Assembly (NCBI GenBank): GCA_009837685.1
Contig: VXTA01000327.1
Coordinates: forward strand, 1-5,333
DNA length: 5,333 bases
From: Chloroflexota bacterium
GTDB lineage: Bacteria > Chloroflexota > Dehalococcoidia > Lucifugimonadales > Lucifugimonadaceae
Direction: 5' to 3'
Under the pieces are notes generated by a model. The model was not told the origin of the DNA and did not search any database. It saw nothing but the letters and a program-made list of their open reading frames with translations. Of this stretch, positions 1 to 5,333 are shown one piece after another (within the stretch, counting starts at the first letter, position 1; the number at the start of each line of letters is the position of its first letter). The position numbers and the translations under genes are program-made.

Positions 1-385
1 CGCTCAAAATCGCGTCGACAGCTGTACGCCCAAAATCGAGCATCTCGTCATCTGAGAGATCGGCGACGCTGTGATCGAAGCTATCTACCGCGGAGTAGTC
101 GGTAGCGTTCGGAAACTCGAACGCGGCTTCGGCACCGTATTCGGCGAGAGCACCGACGCGGTCGACGAGGTCGTCTATCTTGTCGGCATCGTTCGTGGAT
201 GAGAACCCGATGCGTCCGTTTGGATTGATGATGCGAAGCGCGATGCCTGACGATTGGCTCTGACCGATGTTTTTGGGTCGGTTGGCCTCGAACTCGACGT
301 GTCGCCGCTCTGATGTGACGCCGAAGACTTCAGCGGAACCGTGAGCCGCTTTGGCCCGGTCCAATAATCGTTCGTAGGTGTTCAC
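1..385 (-). CDS. tldE: TldE/PmbA-family protein, N-terminal part (cut by window edge)
   Basis: The first 128 codons of a leftward gene are present; the rest lies beyond the left edge. I translated it from a GTG start at 385-383, supported by GAGGAG at 392-397 with a 6-nt spacer. The protein begins MNTYERLLDRAKAAHG. It continues with the alternating strand pattern of the TldD/PmbA N-terminal domain: AEVFGVTSERRHVEFEAN at about 18-35, then a G-x3-R block leading to GRIGFSST at 57-64, followed by an acidic helical stretch. In characterised TldD/TldE pairs, TldE is the subunit without the zinc site and TldD is the catalytic one, and the complex cleaves unfolded peptides in the cytoplasm. The assignment as TldE rather than a second TldD rests on its position directly downstream of a full TldD gene and on N-terminal similarity. 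The zinc-motif region, which would settle it, is not in the window. Confidence 0.8.
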   Translation of the reverse strand, partial: MNTYERLLDRAKAAHGSAEVFGVTSERRHVEFEANRPKNIGQSQSSGIALRIINPNGRIGFSSTNDADKIDDLVDRVGALAEYGAEAAFEFPNATDYSAVDSFDHSVADLSDDEMLDFGRTAVDAILS

Positions 386-391
386 TAGTTT

Positions 392-397
392 CTCCTC
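392..397 (-). promoter_or_regulatory. Ribosome binding site of the tldE-like gene
   Basis: On the minus strand GAGGAG is followed by a 6-nt spacer (AAACTA) and then GTG. This is the strongest Shine-Dalgarno near the end of the gap, and it fixes the GTG at 385-383 as the start of the partial gene although there is no nearby ATG. Confidence 0.75.
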
Positions 398-440
398 GAT
401 AGGTGTGAGGTCAAGATGCCCGGTTTGCCCAGGCCCCTAG

Positions 441-460
441 ATTCCGGCTTTCGCCGGAAT
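441..460. repeat. Short palindromic repeat, 8-bp stem with 4-nt loop
   Basis: ATTCCGGC at 441-448 pairs perfectly with GCCGGAAT at 453-460 around the loop TTTC. Read in the transcribed (minus) direction the loop becomes GAAA, a stable GNRA tetraloop, so an RNA hairpin is likely in the tldD-tldE transcript. The flanks (CTAG on the left, GACGG on the right) match the familiar family of dispersed repeats of the form 'cgtcattcccgcgaaagcgggaatctag' found in many bacterial genomes. Only one copy is in this window, so its dispersed nature is recalled knowledge, not something seen here. There is no T-run after it on the minus strand, so it is not a standard terminator for this operon. Confidence 0.75.
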
Positions 461-531
461 GACGGAGTTTTGTGGTGGTGTTTGAGGATTGCGTCAATGC
501 TGATTTACCGTACCCCTCCCCTTTGTCCACC

Positions 532-575
532 CCGATCACCCTCACCCTGACCCTCTCCCATCGAGGGAGAGGGGA
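532..575. repeat. Palindromic intergenic repeat with 9-bp stem (CCCTCTCCC/GGGAGAGGG)
   Basis: CCCTCTCCC at 551-559 pairs perfectly with GGGAGAGGG at 565-573 around the 5-nt loop ATCGA. It is preceded by the CACCCTCACCCTGACCC run typical of a widespread intergenic repeat family ('cccctctccct...agggagagggttagggtgaggg'). The unit therefore appears to run from about 532 to 575. It lies about 70 bp from the other palindrome. Both are non-coding, and similar elements are usually dispersed through the genomes that carry them. Whether they move, or act as RNA structures that modulate readthrough or mRNA decay, cannot be told from one copy. Confidence 0.7.
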
Positions 576-653
576 AACATGTTGCCGTCTTGCACGGTTT
601 TGCAATGGTCTCACGAGCGGGGAAACCCTAAGGCTTTAGCAACGGTCTCATCT

Positions 654-2030
654 TCATGCTCCTGAGATGAGGCAGTTTCGGATGCGGATGTGAGGGCTGC
701 CGTTGGCGACGGGGAGTGGCATCTGCCCGCCTTTGCCGCAACCGCCACCTTGATTGACCTCACGGTCGTTGGCGATCGCGTCCACGTTCTCAAGAGTCTC
801 GAACAGATTGCCGGAGAGCATGACGGGACGGACGGCTTCTTGGACTTCGCCATTGCGGATCATGTACGCCTCTCCCGAAGAGAAGGTGAACATCTCGTGC
901 TGGGTCATGCCTCCGTACCAGTTCTTGACGTAAACGCCCTCGTCTACTCCTTCCAACAGATCGTCGAATGTTGCGTCGCCGTTCTCGATGAAGGTGTTGG
1001 TCATGCGCACGATCGGGGGGAATCGATAGCTGATGGCGCGGGCGTTTCCGGTCGGCGCTTCGTCGGTCTTAGCGGCGGTCTCCCGTGAGTGCAGACGCCC
1101 GACGAGAACACCTTCTCGCACTAGAGGTGTCACAGTAGCAGCGGTTCCCTCGTCGTCGTATTTGTAGCTTCCTCTCATCCCTGGCGTTGCGGCACCGTCG
1201 GTGAAGTTCAAATGCTTGCCGCCGAAGTTGCGGCCCATGTACATGAGCTCCTTGAGTTTTTCGTTTTCGTATACGTTGTCGGCTTCGGATAGGTGTCCGA
1301 AGGCTTCGTGGACGAAGACCCCGGCGAGGATGGGATCTAGGATCACGGTGCGTTGTCCGCCTGTCAGCGGCTCTGCCTTGAGCAAACCTACCGCTCGTTG
1401 CGCTGCCTCTGCAACGTCGTCGTCTAGGTCCTCGAATACGCCGTAGTCGCCTAGCGCGCCGATGCTGAAGCCTGCCTGCTGAACGTCCGAACCGTCGCGT
1501 GCTTGCGCCGATATCCGGCTAATCGCGTGAACCACCTCTTGTTCGACGTATGTTCCATCGGAGTTGCCGAACGCTACTTTCCGCGAGTTGTCACCGTAGA
1601 TGATGTCGGAACTTACGATGCCCGGCTCTGACCAGACGATGTCGTTGTAGTGGTCGGCCAGCTTGATCTTCTCTTTCAGGGGAATTTCGCGCGGATCTTT
1701 GACGATGTGGGGGGCGACGATATCGACGTGGGGTTCGACCTCGGCAAGCATCGTAGTCTCGCCTTTGTTACCCGAGGCTAAGCTACGAGCTTGTTCGACG
1801 GCATCTCCCACGCGGCTCTTCAGGTCTGCAAGTTCGTTGAAGCTCGCAAAGCCCCAAGAACCGTTCACGCATACACGCACGGCACCGCCCTTGGCACTCG
1901 TCATGTTGATATCGTCGAGCGTGCGACCGCGGTAGGTCAGACGGGTTGAATCTGATTCCTCGATGCGAATCTCGCAGTAGTCGGCACCATGACCGGCCAG
2001 TGCGTCTTCAATTTGCGCTCGATAGCTCAT
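654..2030 (-). CDS. tldD: TldD-family zinc metalloprotease subunit
   Basis: This 458-residue protein is close to the usual TldD length (about 460-480). The catalytic zinc motif is HEAFGH (residues 241-246) in the context VFVHEAFGHLSEAD, an HExxxH site. Near the C-terminus is the family block GGGCGKGGQ around residue 431, whose Cys serves as the third zinc ligand in characterised TldD. The N-terminal half (about 1-190) is the alpha/beta PmbA-type domain, with a GGAVRV...GSWGFASF strand pair at 48-64. No signal peptide or membrane segment is visible, so it should be cytoplasmic. With TldE it forms a protease that degrades peptides and small unfolded proteins; in E. coli it matures microcin B17 and degrades the CcdA antitoxin. 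What it cleaves here is unknown. The ATG at 2030-2028 has no good Shine-Dalgarno (upstream is AACCCCAAAT), but MSYRAQIEDAL fits the family N-terminus. It is the upstream gene of the tldD-tldE pair. Confidence 0.93.
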   Translation of the reverse strand: MSYRAQIEDALAGHGADYCEIRIEESDSTRLTYRGRTLDDINMTSAKGGAVRVCVNGSWGFASFNELADLKSRVGDAVEQARSLASGNKGETTMLAEVEPHVDIVAPHIVKDPREIPLKEKIKLADHYNDIVWSEPGIVSSDIIYGDNSRKVAFGNSDGTYVEQEVVHAISRISAQARDGSDVQQAGFSIGALGDYGVFEDLDDDVAEAAQRAVGLLKAEPLTGGQRTVILDPILAGVFVHEAFGHLSEADNVYENEKLKELMYMGRNFGGKHLNFTDGAATPGMRGSYKYDDEGTAATVTPLVREGVLVGRLHSRETAAKTDEAPTGNARAISYRFPPIVRMTNTFIENGDATFDDLLEGVDEGVYVKNWYGGMTQHEMFTFSSGEAYMIRNGEVQEAVRPVMLSGNLFETLENVDAIANDREVNQGGGCGKGGQMPLPVANGSPHIRIRNCLISGA

Positions 2031-2135
2031 ATTTGGGGTTCCGACAGGTGGTTAAAGTCGTCGTACGGTCTAACTTCATCGTATCAACGGACATCGATTT
2101 CCTAGCCCTCAGAACCAAGACGTTACCCTTACTGC
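2031..2135. promoter_or_regulatory. Divergent intergenic region between tldD and folC
   Basis: These 105 bp must hold the promoters for both the leftward tldD unit and the rightward folC-fabF unit, unless those lie inside genes. For tldD, the best match I find on the minus strand is TTGATA (2087-2082) with TACGAC (2065-2060) 16 nt later, about 30 nt before the ATG; the -10 is poor. For folC, nothing resembles a full sigma-70 promoter; a TACCCT lies at 2124-2129, just before the ATG. No operator-like palindrome stands out. Confidence 0.3.
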
Positions 2136-3665
2136 ATGGTGTCAGACACGCGCGATCGATACATGAAAGCTGTAAATCGGCTGCTATCGTTGGCGGATTT
2201 CGAACGCAAGTCGCGGGCCAACCAGCCACCTGACTGGCATCTGCGTCGGGTTGAGCGATTGATGGAGATGCTCGGCGATCCGCACCTTACGACGCCGGTG
2301 ATTCACGTCGCCGGGTCCAAAGGCAAGGGCAGCACCTGCGCGATGATCGCATCTGGCTTGAAAGCGGCTGGTTTTAAGGCAGGTCTGTATACGTCGCCGC
2401 ATCTACATACCTTCACGGAGCGAATTCAGATCAACGGCGCGCAAATTGCTCAAAGCGATTTTGCGGACTTGATCGACGAACTTTGGCCGTGCGTCGAAGC
2501 GATCGAACGAACTGGAGGCCTTGGCGTGGTGAGCGTGTTCGAGATGTTGACGGCTATGGCGTTCGTTCATTTTCGCGACAACGCCGATATCGCGGTGATC
2601 GAGACTGGGTTGGGCGGTCGTCTCGATGCTACCAATGTCGTGAACCCGGAAGTCGCAGTAATCACCTCGATCAGCAAGGACCATGTGCGGATACTTGGCG
2701 ACAAGATCTCACTCATCGCAGCCGAAAAGGCTGGCATCATCAAGTCCGGGAAGCCGACTGTCGTTGCCAAAAACCATCCGGTAACTTGGCGCGTGATTCG
2801 AGAGCGCGCCGCGGAGGTCGGATCGGAACTTGTGGGTGCTTGTGCGACGGTACCGCTACTGCGAGACGCGGTCGGGTTGGGCGGCGATCTGCGGCAAGAG
2901 TTTGCGCTAGGGAAGTGGCGCCCACCCGAGACCATAGTTTCCAATGAGATATTGAGAACACCACCGGATCCTGGCTTGACCGACATCGAGGTTTGCGCCT
3001 CTCTCTTGGGTTCGCACCAGATAGACAACGCGCGGACTGCGGCGGCGACGTTAAACGTGCTGTATCAACAGGGGCACGCGTTTGATGTCAACGCCGCGAT
3101 GCGTGGCATCGGAGATGCAAGCTGGCCTTGCAGGTGTGAGATTTTGAAGCTGGATGATTGGCCCCTGATGATGCTGGACGGTGCCCACAATGATGCTTCG
3201 TTAAAAGCGCTCAGAGATACTTTGCGACCATTTGGCGGGTTGATCGGAGAAGATAGCGCGAATGCGTGCGGACCAACTGCGTCGTATGTCTTGATCATAG
3301 GGTCCACCGAAGGTCACGAATTCGACAATTTGGCCCGCGAACTTGCGGCATCAGCGTTTCACACTGTTGCTACGCAATCACGGCACCCCAAGTCCTCGCC
3401 CGCGAACAGATTGGTGCAAGCGGGAAGAGAGCACGGCATAGAGTTTTCCGAGCAACTCAATGTCGAAGGGGCGTTGCGAGAAGCCAAGAGATTGGTCGAA
3501 GAAAATCCTCAGATTCAATTGATCGTTGTTACGGGTTCGCTGTTCGTTGCTGCTGAAGCGAGGGAACTTCTATTGGGCATCGAACCGGAGATTTACGAGG
3601 ATCTAAAGCAGCCGTACGTGATGCCATACGAATCTGAGTCGTTCTCTCGGAGTAAAATCGCTTAA
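2136..3665 (+). CDS. folC: Bifunctional folylpolyglutamate synthase / dihydrofolate synthase
   Basis: The enzyme ligates L-glutamate to folates, and in most bacteria also to dihydropteroate, using ATP. Family signatures appear in order: P-loop HVAGSKGKGST (57-67); YTSPHLHTFTERI (85-97), the substrate-loop region; ETGLGGRLDATNVV (156-169); SISKDH (178-183) with the Mg-binding His; AAEKAGIIK (195-203), whose Lys198 matches the lysine carbamylated in known FolC; LGSHQIDNARTA (291-302); and DGAHND (348-353) opening the C-terminal Rossmann-like ligase domain. At 509 residues it is longer than the usual 420-450. The extra length lies mainly between about 205 and 290, in the segment around 365-383, and in a C-terminal tail after about 480. 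All key motifs are intact, so it should be active. No Shine-Dalgarno precedes the ATG; Met10 (2163) is an alternative start, but Tyr9 fits the conserved N-terminal Tyr and favours the longer form. It probably shares a transcript with fabF, 21 bp downstream. Confidence 0.94.
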   Translation: MVSDTRDRYMKAVNRLLSLADFERKSRANQPPDWHLRRVERLMEMLGDPHLTTPVIHVAGSKGKGSTCAMIASGLKAAGFKAGLYTSPHLHTFTERIQINGAQIAQSDFADLIDELWPCVEAIERTGGLGVVSVFEMLTAMAFVHFRDNADIAVIETGLGGRLDATNVVNPEVAVITSISKDHVRILGDKISLIAAEKAGIIKSGKPTVVAKNHPVTWRVIRERAAEVGSELVGACATVPLLRDAVGLGGDLRQEFALGKWRPPETIVSNEILRTPPDPGLTDIEVCASLLGSHQIDNARTAAATLNVLYQQGHAFDVNAAMRGIGDASWPCRCEILKLDDWPLMMLDGAHNDASLKALRDTLRPFGGLIGEDSANACGPTASYVLIIGSTEGHEFDNLARELAASAFHTVATQSRHPKSSPANRLVQAGREHGIEFSEQLNVEGALREAKRLVEENPQIQLIVVTGSLFVAAEARELLLGIEPEIYEDLKQPYVMPYESESFSRSKIA

Positions 3666-3666
3666 C

Positions 3667-3672
3667 GGAGGA
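3667..3672 (+). promoter_or_regulatory. Ribosome binding site of fabF (long spacer)
   Basis: GGAGGA lies immediately after the folC stop (TAA at 3663-3665), but 14 nt before the fabF ATG at 3687, longer than the usual 5-9. No in-frame ATG, GTG or TTG lies closer; the only in-frame near-cognate codon is ATT at 3672. The ATG remains the best start because MSKYPHERRAVITG matches the FabF N-terminus. Confidence 0.5.
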
Positions 3673-3686
3673 TTCAGCACGAACCG

Positions 3687-4949
3687 ATGAGCAAATACCC
3701 ACACGAACGTAGAGCAGTAATCACCGGCATGGGAGCGATGACGTGCTTGGGCAAGTCGCCGGATGAGTTTTGGACGAACCTGAAAAACGGTGTGTCGGGT
3801 GCGCGACGGATGTCGATCATTGATCCGACGCCTTTCCCGTGCAAAGTTTCAGGAGAGGTTCAAGACTTCGACCCTTCGGAAGGCGGGTTAATACATCGCC
3901 GCGAGGCGCGACGGATGGGTCGGTTCTCGCAATTGGCAGTCCATGCATCGGATCAGGCAATAAAGGACGCTGGGTTGGACCTGGATGCAGAGGACCGGGA
4001 ACGTGTCGGAGTTCTGATCGGTTGCGGTGCCGGTGGATTGCCTGAGACAGATCAGCAGTCCGTGGTTATGAATCGACGCGGGGCTCTGAGGATCAGTCCT
4101 TTCTACATTCCTGTGATGCTGGTCAACATGTGCTCGGCTAACGTTAGTCGCGTTTTCGGGCTGCTCGGGTACACGAACACGTGCGTTACGGCGTGCGCAG
4201 CCAGCACCCAGGCGATAGGCGAGGCGGCGGAGGTGATACGACGAGGCGCCGCGGATGTGATTTTGACGGGTGGCGCCGAGGCAGGAATCTGTGAACTGGG
4301 GATGGGAGGCTTCTCGACGATCCATGCGTTATCCACGCGGGATTGCCCTCCTGAGGAGGCCTCGAGGCCATTTGACGCCGACCGCGACGGCTTCGTGCCA
4401 GCAGAAGGGGCTGCGATGTTCGTGATGGAGAGCCTTGAGCATGCGAAGGCGCGCGGAGCCGAAATCCTTGCTGAAGTTACCGGTTGGGGCGTGTCGTCAG
4501 ATGCCTTCCACTTGGTTCAGCCGCATGACGAAGGGAAAGGCGCGGCGTTGGCGATCAAATTGGCGTTGGAAGACGCTGAGCGCAACATCGACGATATCGA
4601 CTACATCAACGCGCACGGCACATCGACACCGCTAAACGACAAATCCGAAACTTTGGCGATCAAACGCGCGTTTGGCGACCATGCCTATAACGTGCCGGTT
4701 AGCAGCACGAAGTCAATGATCGGTCACTCGCTTGGTGCGTCCGGATCGATGGAAGCAATGGCTTGTATTGGCAGCATCCAAGATCAAGTCTTGCACCCAA
4801 CGATCAATTTGGATACACCGGACCCAGATTGTGATTTGGACTACATCCCGAACCTGGCCCGCGAGGCGAAGGTCGACGTAACGCTATCCAACAGCTTCGG
4901 GTTTGGCGGGCAGAACGCTTGTTTGGTGATTGAGAAGTTCGGCGGTTGA
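3687..4949 (+). CDS. fabF: Beta-ketoacyl-[acyl-carrier-protein] synthase II
   Basis: This 420-residue protein has the usual FabF length (about 410-420). It condenses malonyl-ACP with acyl-ACP to elongate fatty acids in the cytoplasm. The thiolase fold begins with RRAVITGMGAMTCLG (8-22). The catalytic triad is complete: nucleophile Cys170 in VTACAAST, His310 in NAHGTSTPLND, and His347 in TKSMIGHSLGASG, with the conserved Lys342. The C-terminal NSFGFGGQNA (402-411) contains the glycine-rich loop with the gating Phe404. Other family blocks are GRFSQLAVHASDQA (78-91) and RPFDADRDGFVPAEGA (227-242). FabB and polyketide ketosynthases share the Cys-His-His triad, but length, stand-alone form and overall pattern fit FabF best. 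No acyl carrier protein, fabG or fabD gene is in the window, so the usual fab cluster is not next to it. Its upstream partner is folC. It ends 27 bp from the convergent higA-like gene with no visible terminator between them. Confidence 0.93.
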   Translation: MSKYPHERRAVITGMGAMTCLGKSPDEFWTNLKNGVSGARRMSIIDPTPFPCKVSGEVQDFDPSEGGLIHRREARRMGRFSQLAVHASDQAIKDAGLDLDAEDRERVGVLIGCGAGGLPETDQQSVVMNRRGALRISPFYIPVMLVNMCSANVSRVFGLLGYTNTCVTACAASTQAIGEAAEVIRRGAADVILTGGAEAGICELGMGGFSTIHALSTRDCPPEEASRPFDADRDGFVPAEGAAMFVMESLEHAKARGAEILAEVTGWGVSSDAFHLVQPHDEGKGAALAIKLALEDAERNIDDIDYINAHGTSTPLNDKSETLAIKRAFGDHAYNVPVSSTKSMIGHSLGASGSMEAMACIGSIQDQVLHPTINLDTPDPDCDLDYIPNLAREAKVDVTLSNSFGFGGQNACLVIEKFGG

Positions 4950-4976
4950 CCAGTTGACGCCACCACAATTCGATGA

Positions 4977-5291
4977 TTAAGCAGCTGCTTGGTCTCCCAC
5001 GTTGTTAGGTTGCAATAGCGGTGAAACCACAATGTCATCGACTTTTTCCGTCGCTTGCGCTAAGTCGTAAGAGGCTTGCGCCATGTACCACACTCTAGGG
5101 CTGCCACCAAACACCTTGGCAATTCGGATCGCCATCTCGGGAGAGACGCCGGTTTTGCAGTTGACGAGGTCAGAAAAATGTTTGCGGCTAACACCCAGAG
5201 CTTTAGCCGCATCAGTAATTGTTATACCCGTGGGTTCTAGACACAAAGTTCTAATGATTTCACCAGGGTGGGAAGGGTTTTTCATCGGCAT
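4977..5291 (-). CDS. higA: HigA-type antitoxin, XRE-family DNA-binding protein
   Basis: This is a 104-residue protein of the HigA/VapI antitoxin type. The family N-terminal motif [13 protein letters not shown] (8-20) is followed by an XRE helix-turn-helix: [23 protein letters not shown] spans about 23-45, with the recognition helix near 35-44. After that come the typical [18 protein letters not shown] (48-65) and W68 ahead of [10 protein letters not shown] (71-80). The last 24 residues form an unconserved tail. HigA neutralises the HigB mRNA-cleaving toxin and represses its own operon. The ATG at 5291-5289 is chosen over Met3 because GAGGAG lies 7 nt upstream, overlapping the stop of the gene before it. 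That upstream gene ends like HigB, matching the toxin-first order of higBA. Not all proteins of this type have a toxin partner, but the context here supports one. Confidence 0.88.
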   Translation of the reverse strand: MPMKNPSHPGEIIRTLCLEPTGITITDAAKALGVSRKHFSDLVNCKTGVSPEMAIRIAKVFGGSPRVWYMAQASYDLAQATEKVDDIVVSPLLQPNNVGDQAAA

Positions 5292-5298
5292 CTGCGTA

Positions 5299-5304
5299 CT
5301 CCTC
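5299..5304 (-). promoter_or_regulatory. Ribosome binding site of higA, overlapping the higB stop
   Basis: The minus strand reads TGAGGAG: the toxin stop TGA (5305-5303) overlaps GAGGAG (5304-5299), and after a 7-nt spacer comes the higA ATG at 5291. The overlap suggests translational coupling of antitoxin to toxin. It also decides the higA start. Confidence 0.7.
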
Positions 5305-5333
5305 AGTGGTAATCGACTAGATCATTATCCGTT
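5303..5333 (-). CDS. higB: HigB-type toxin, last nine codons (cut by window edge)
   Basis: Only the 3' end is inside the window. In the frame ending at TGA (5305-5303) the peptide is TDNDLVDYH. HigB toxins of the RelE-like 'killer' family typically end in VEIVDYH or a near variant, so LVDYH followed by a stop, 11 nt before a HigA start, is what a higBA operon predicts. HigB is a ribosome-dependent mRNA endonuclease. The catalytic core lies beyond the right edge, so I cannot say whether the toxin is intact. Nine codons are little evidence alone; the call rests on the C-terminal match combined with position, strand and spacing. Confidence 0.62.
   Translation of the reverse strand, partial: TDNDLVDYH

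Larger units (their letters stand above)
386..653. other. Gene-free gap inside the tldD-tldE unit, carrying two hairpin repeats
   Basis: This 268-bp stretch separates tldD from the tldE-like gene. I see no credible coding region. A 67-codon minus-strand reading frame exists at 411-614, but its peptide contains the SPLPRWERVRVRV and RHSGESRNLG strings that arise when common intergenic repeats are translated. The gap holds two perfect inverted repeats, described separately, plus a pyrimidine-rich tract at about 511-532 on the plus strand. I found no convincing promoter and no hairpin followed by a T-run on the minus strand, so readthrough from tldD into tldE remains plausible. Confidence 0.7.

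Noticed and set aside
495..530. TTGACG-like -35 box on the minus strand in the tldD-tldE gap, considered as a separate tldE promoter
   Set aside because: The expected -10 position reads CACAAA or similar, with no TATAAT-like sequence, so there is no usable promoter by inspection.
411..614. A 67-codon minus-strand reading frame in the tldD-tldE gap
   Set aside because: Its peptide consists largely of strings known from false translations of intergenic repeats (SPLPRWERVRVRV, RHSGESRNLG), and both palindromes fall within it. It is not a gene.
647..671. Inverted repeat CTCATCT / AGATGAG spanning the tldD stop, considered as a terminator
   Set aside because: The stem is only 7 bp with an 11-nt loop, and on the minus strand it is followed by ACCGTTGCTAAAG with no T-run. 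Probably chance.
690..1088. A 132-codon plus-strand frame opposite the tldD 3' half
   Set aside because: It lies antisense, wholly inside a gene with clear family motifs. No SD site and no recognisable domain.
2567..3028. A 153-codon minus-strand frame inside folC
   Set aside because: Shadow of folC. The peptide is low in recognisable structure and rich in Ser, Arg and Pro, as expected from antisense of moderately GC-rich coding DNA.
3888..4325. A 145-codon minus-strand frame inside fabF
   Set aside because: Antisense to the catalytic region of fabF, with many Arg, His and Cys and no domain pattern; coding evidence for fabF on the other strand is decisive.
4950..4976. The gap between the convergent fabF and higA-like genes, searched for a bidirectional terminator
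   Set aside because: Only 27 bp, with no stable hairpin or T-run. A short TTGAC repetition near 4946-4957 is not long enough to mean anything.
1..5333. CRISPR arrays, tRNA or rRNA genes, insertion sequences and phage genes
   Set aside because: No regularly spaced direct repeats, no cloverleaf-like segments, no transposase or integrase motifs seen on either strand.

Overview
The window is ordinary bacterial chromosome from an organism I cannot name. There are no introns or phage genes, spacing is compact, and base composition looks moderately GC-rich (judged by eye, not counted). Two weak hints point to an uncultured environmental lineage, possibly Chloroflexota. One is the pair of intergenic repeats typical of such genomes (the kind that, if translated, give false 'SPLPRGERVRVR' and 'RHSGESRN' peptides). 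The other is the Lys-containing P-loop GSKGKGST in FolC. Neither is decisive.

Layout, left to right. Positions 1-385 (minus) hold the N-terminal part of a TldE/PmbA-family protein cut by the window edge. Positions 386-653 are a gene-free gap with two perfect hairpin repeats. Positions 654-2030 (minus) hold a complete TldD-family metalloprotease gene. The two form a tldD-tldE unit read leftward. A 105-bp divergent intergenic region (2031-2135) separates this from a rightward pair, folC (2136-3665) and fabF (3687-4949), only 21 bp apart and probably cotranscribed. Convergent to fabF, on the minus strand, is a HigA-type antitoxin gene (4977-5291). Just upstream of it, at the right edge, are the last nine codons and stop of what looks like its HigB toxin partner (5303-5333).

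Functionally there are three modules. TldD/TldE is a heteromeric zinc protease acting on peptides and small unfolded proteins. FolC and FabF are housekeeping enzymes: folate glutamylation (with dihydrofolate synthesis) and fatty-acid chain elongation. HigBA is a type II toxin-antitoxin system. I see no clearly novel system. The points most worth a second look are the repeat pair lying inside the tldD-tldE unit, the truncated higB with a Shine-Dalgarno that overlaps its stop codon, and the long FolC.
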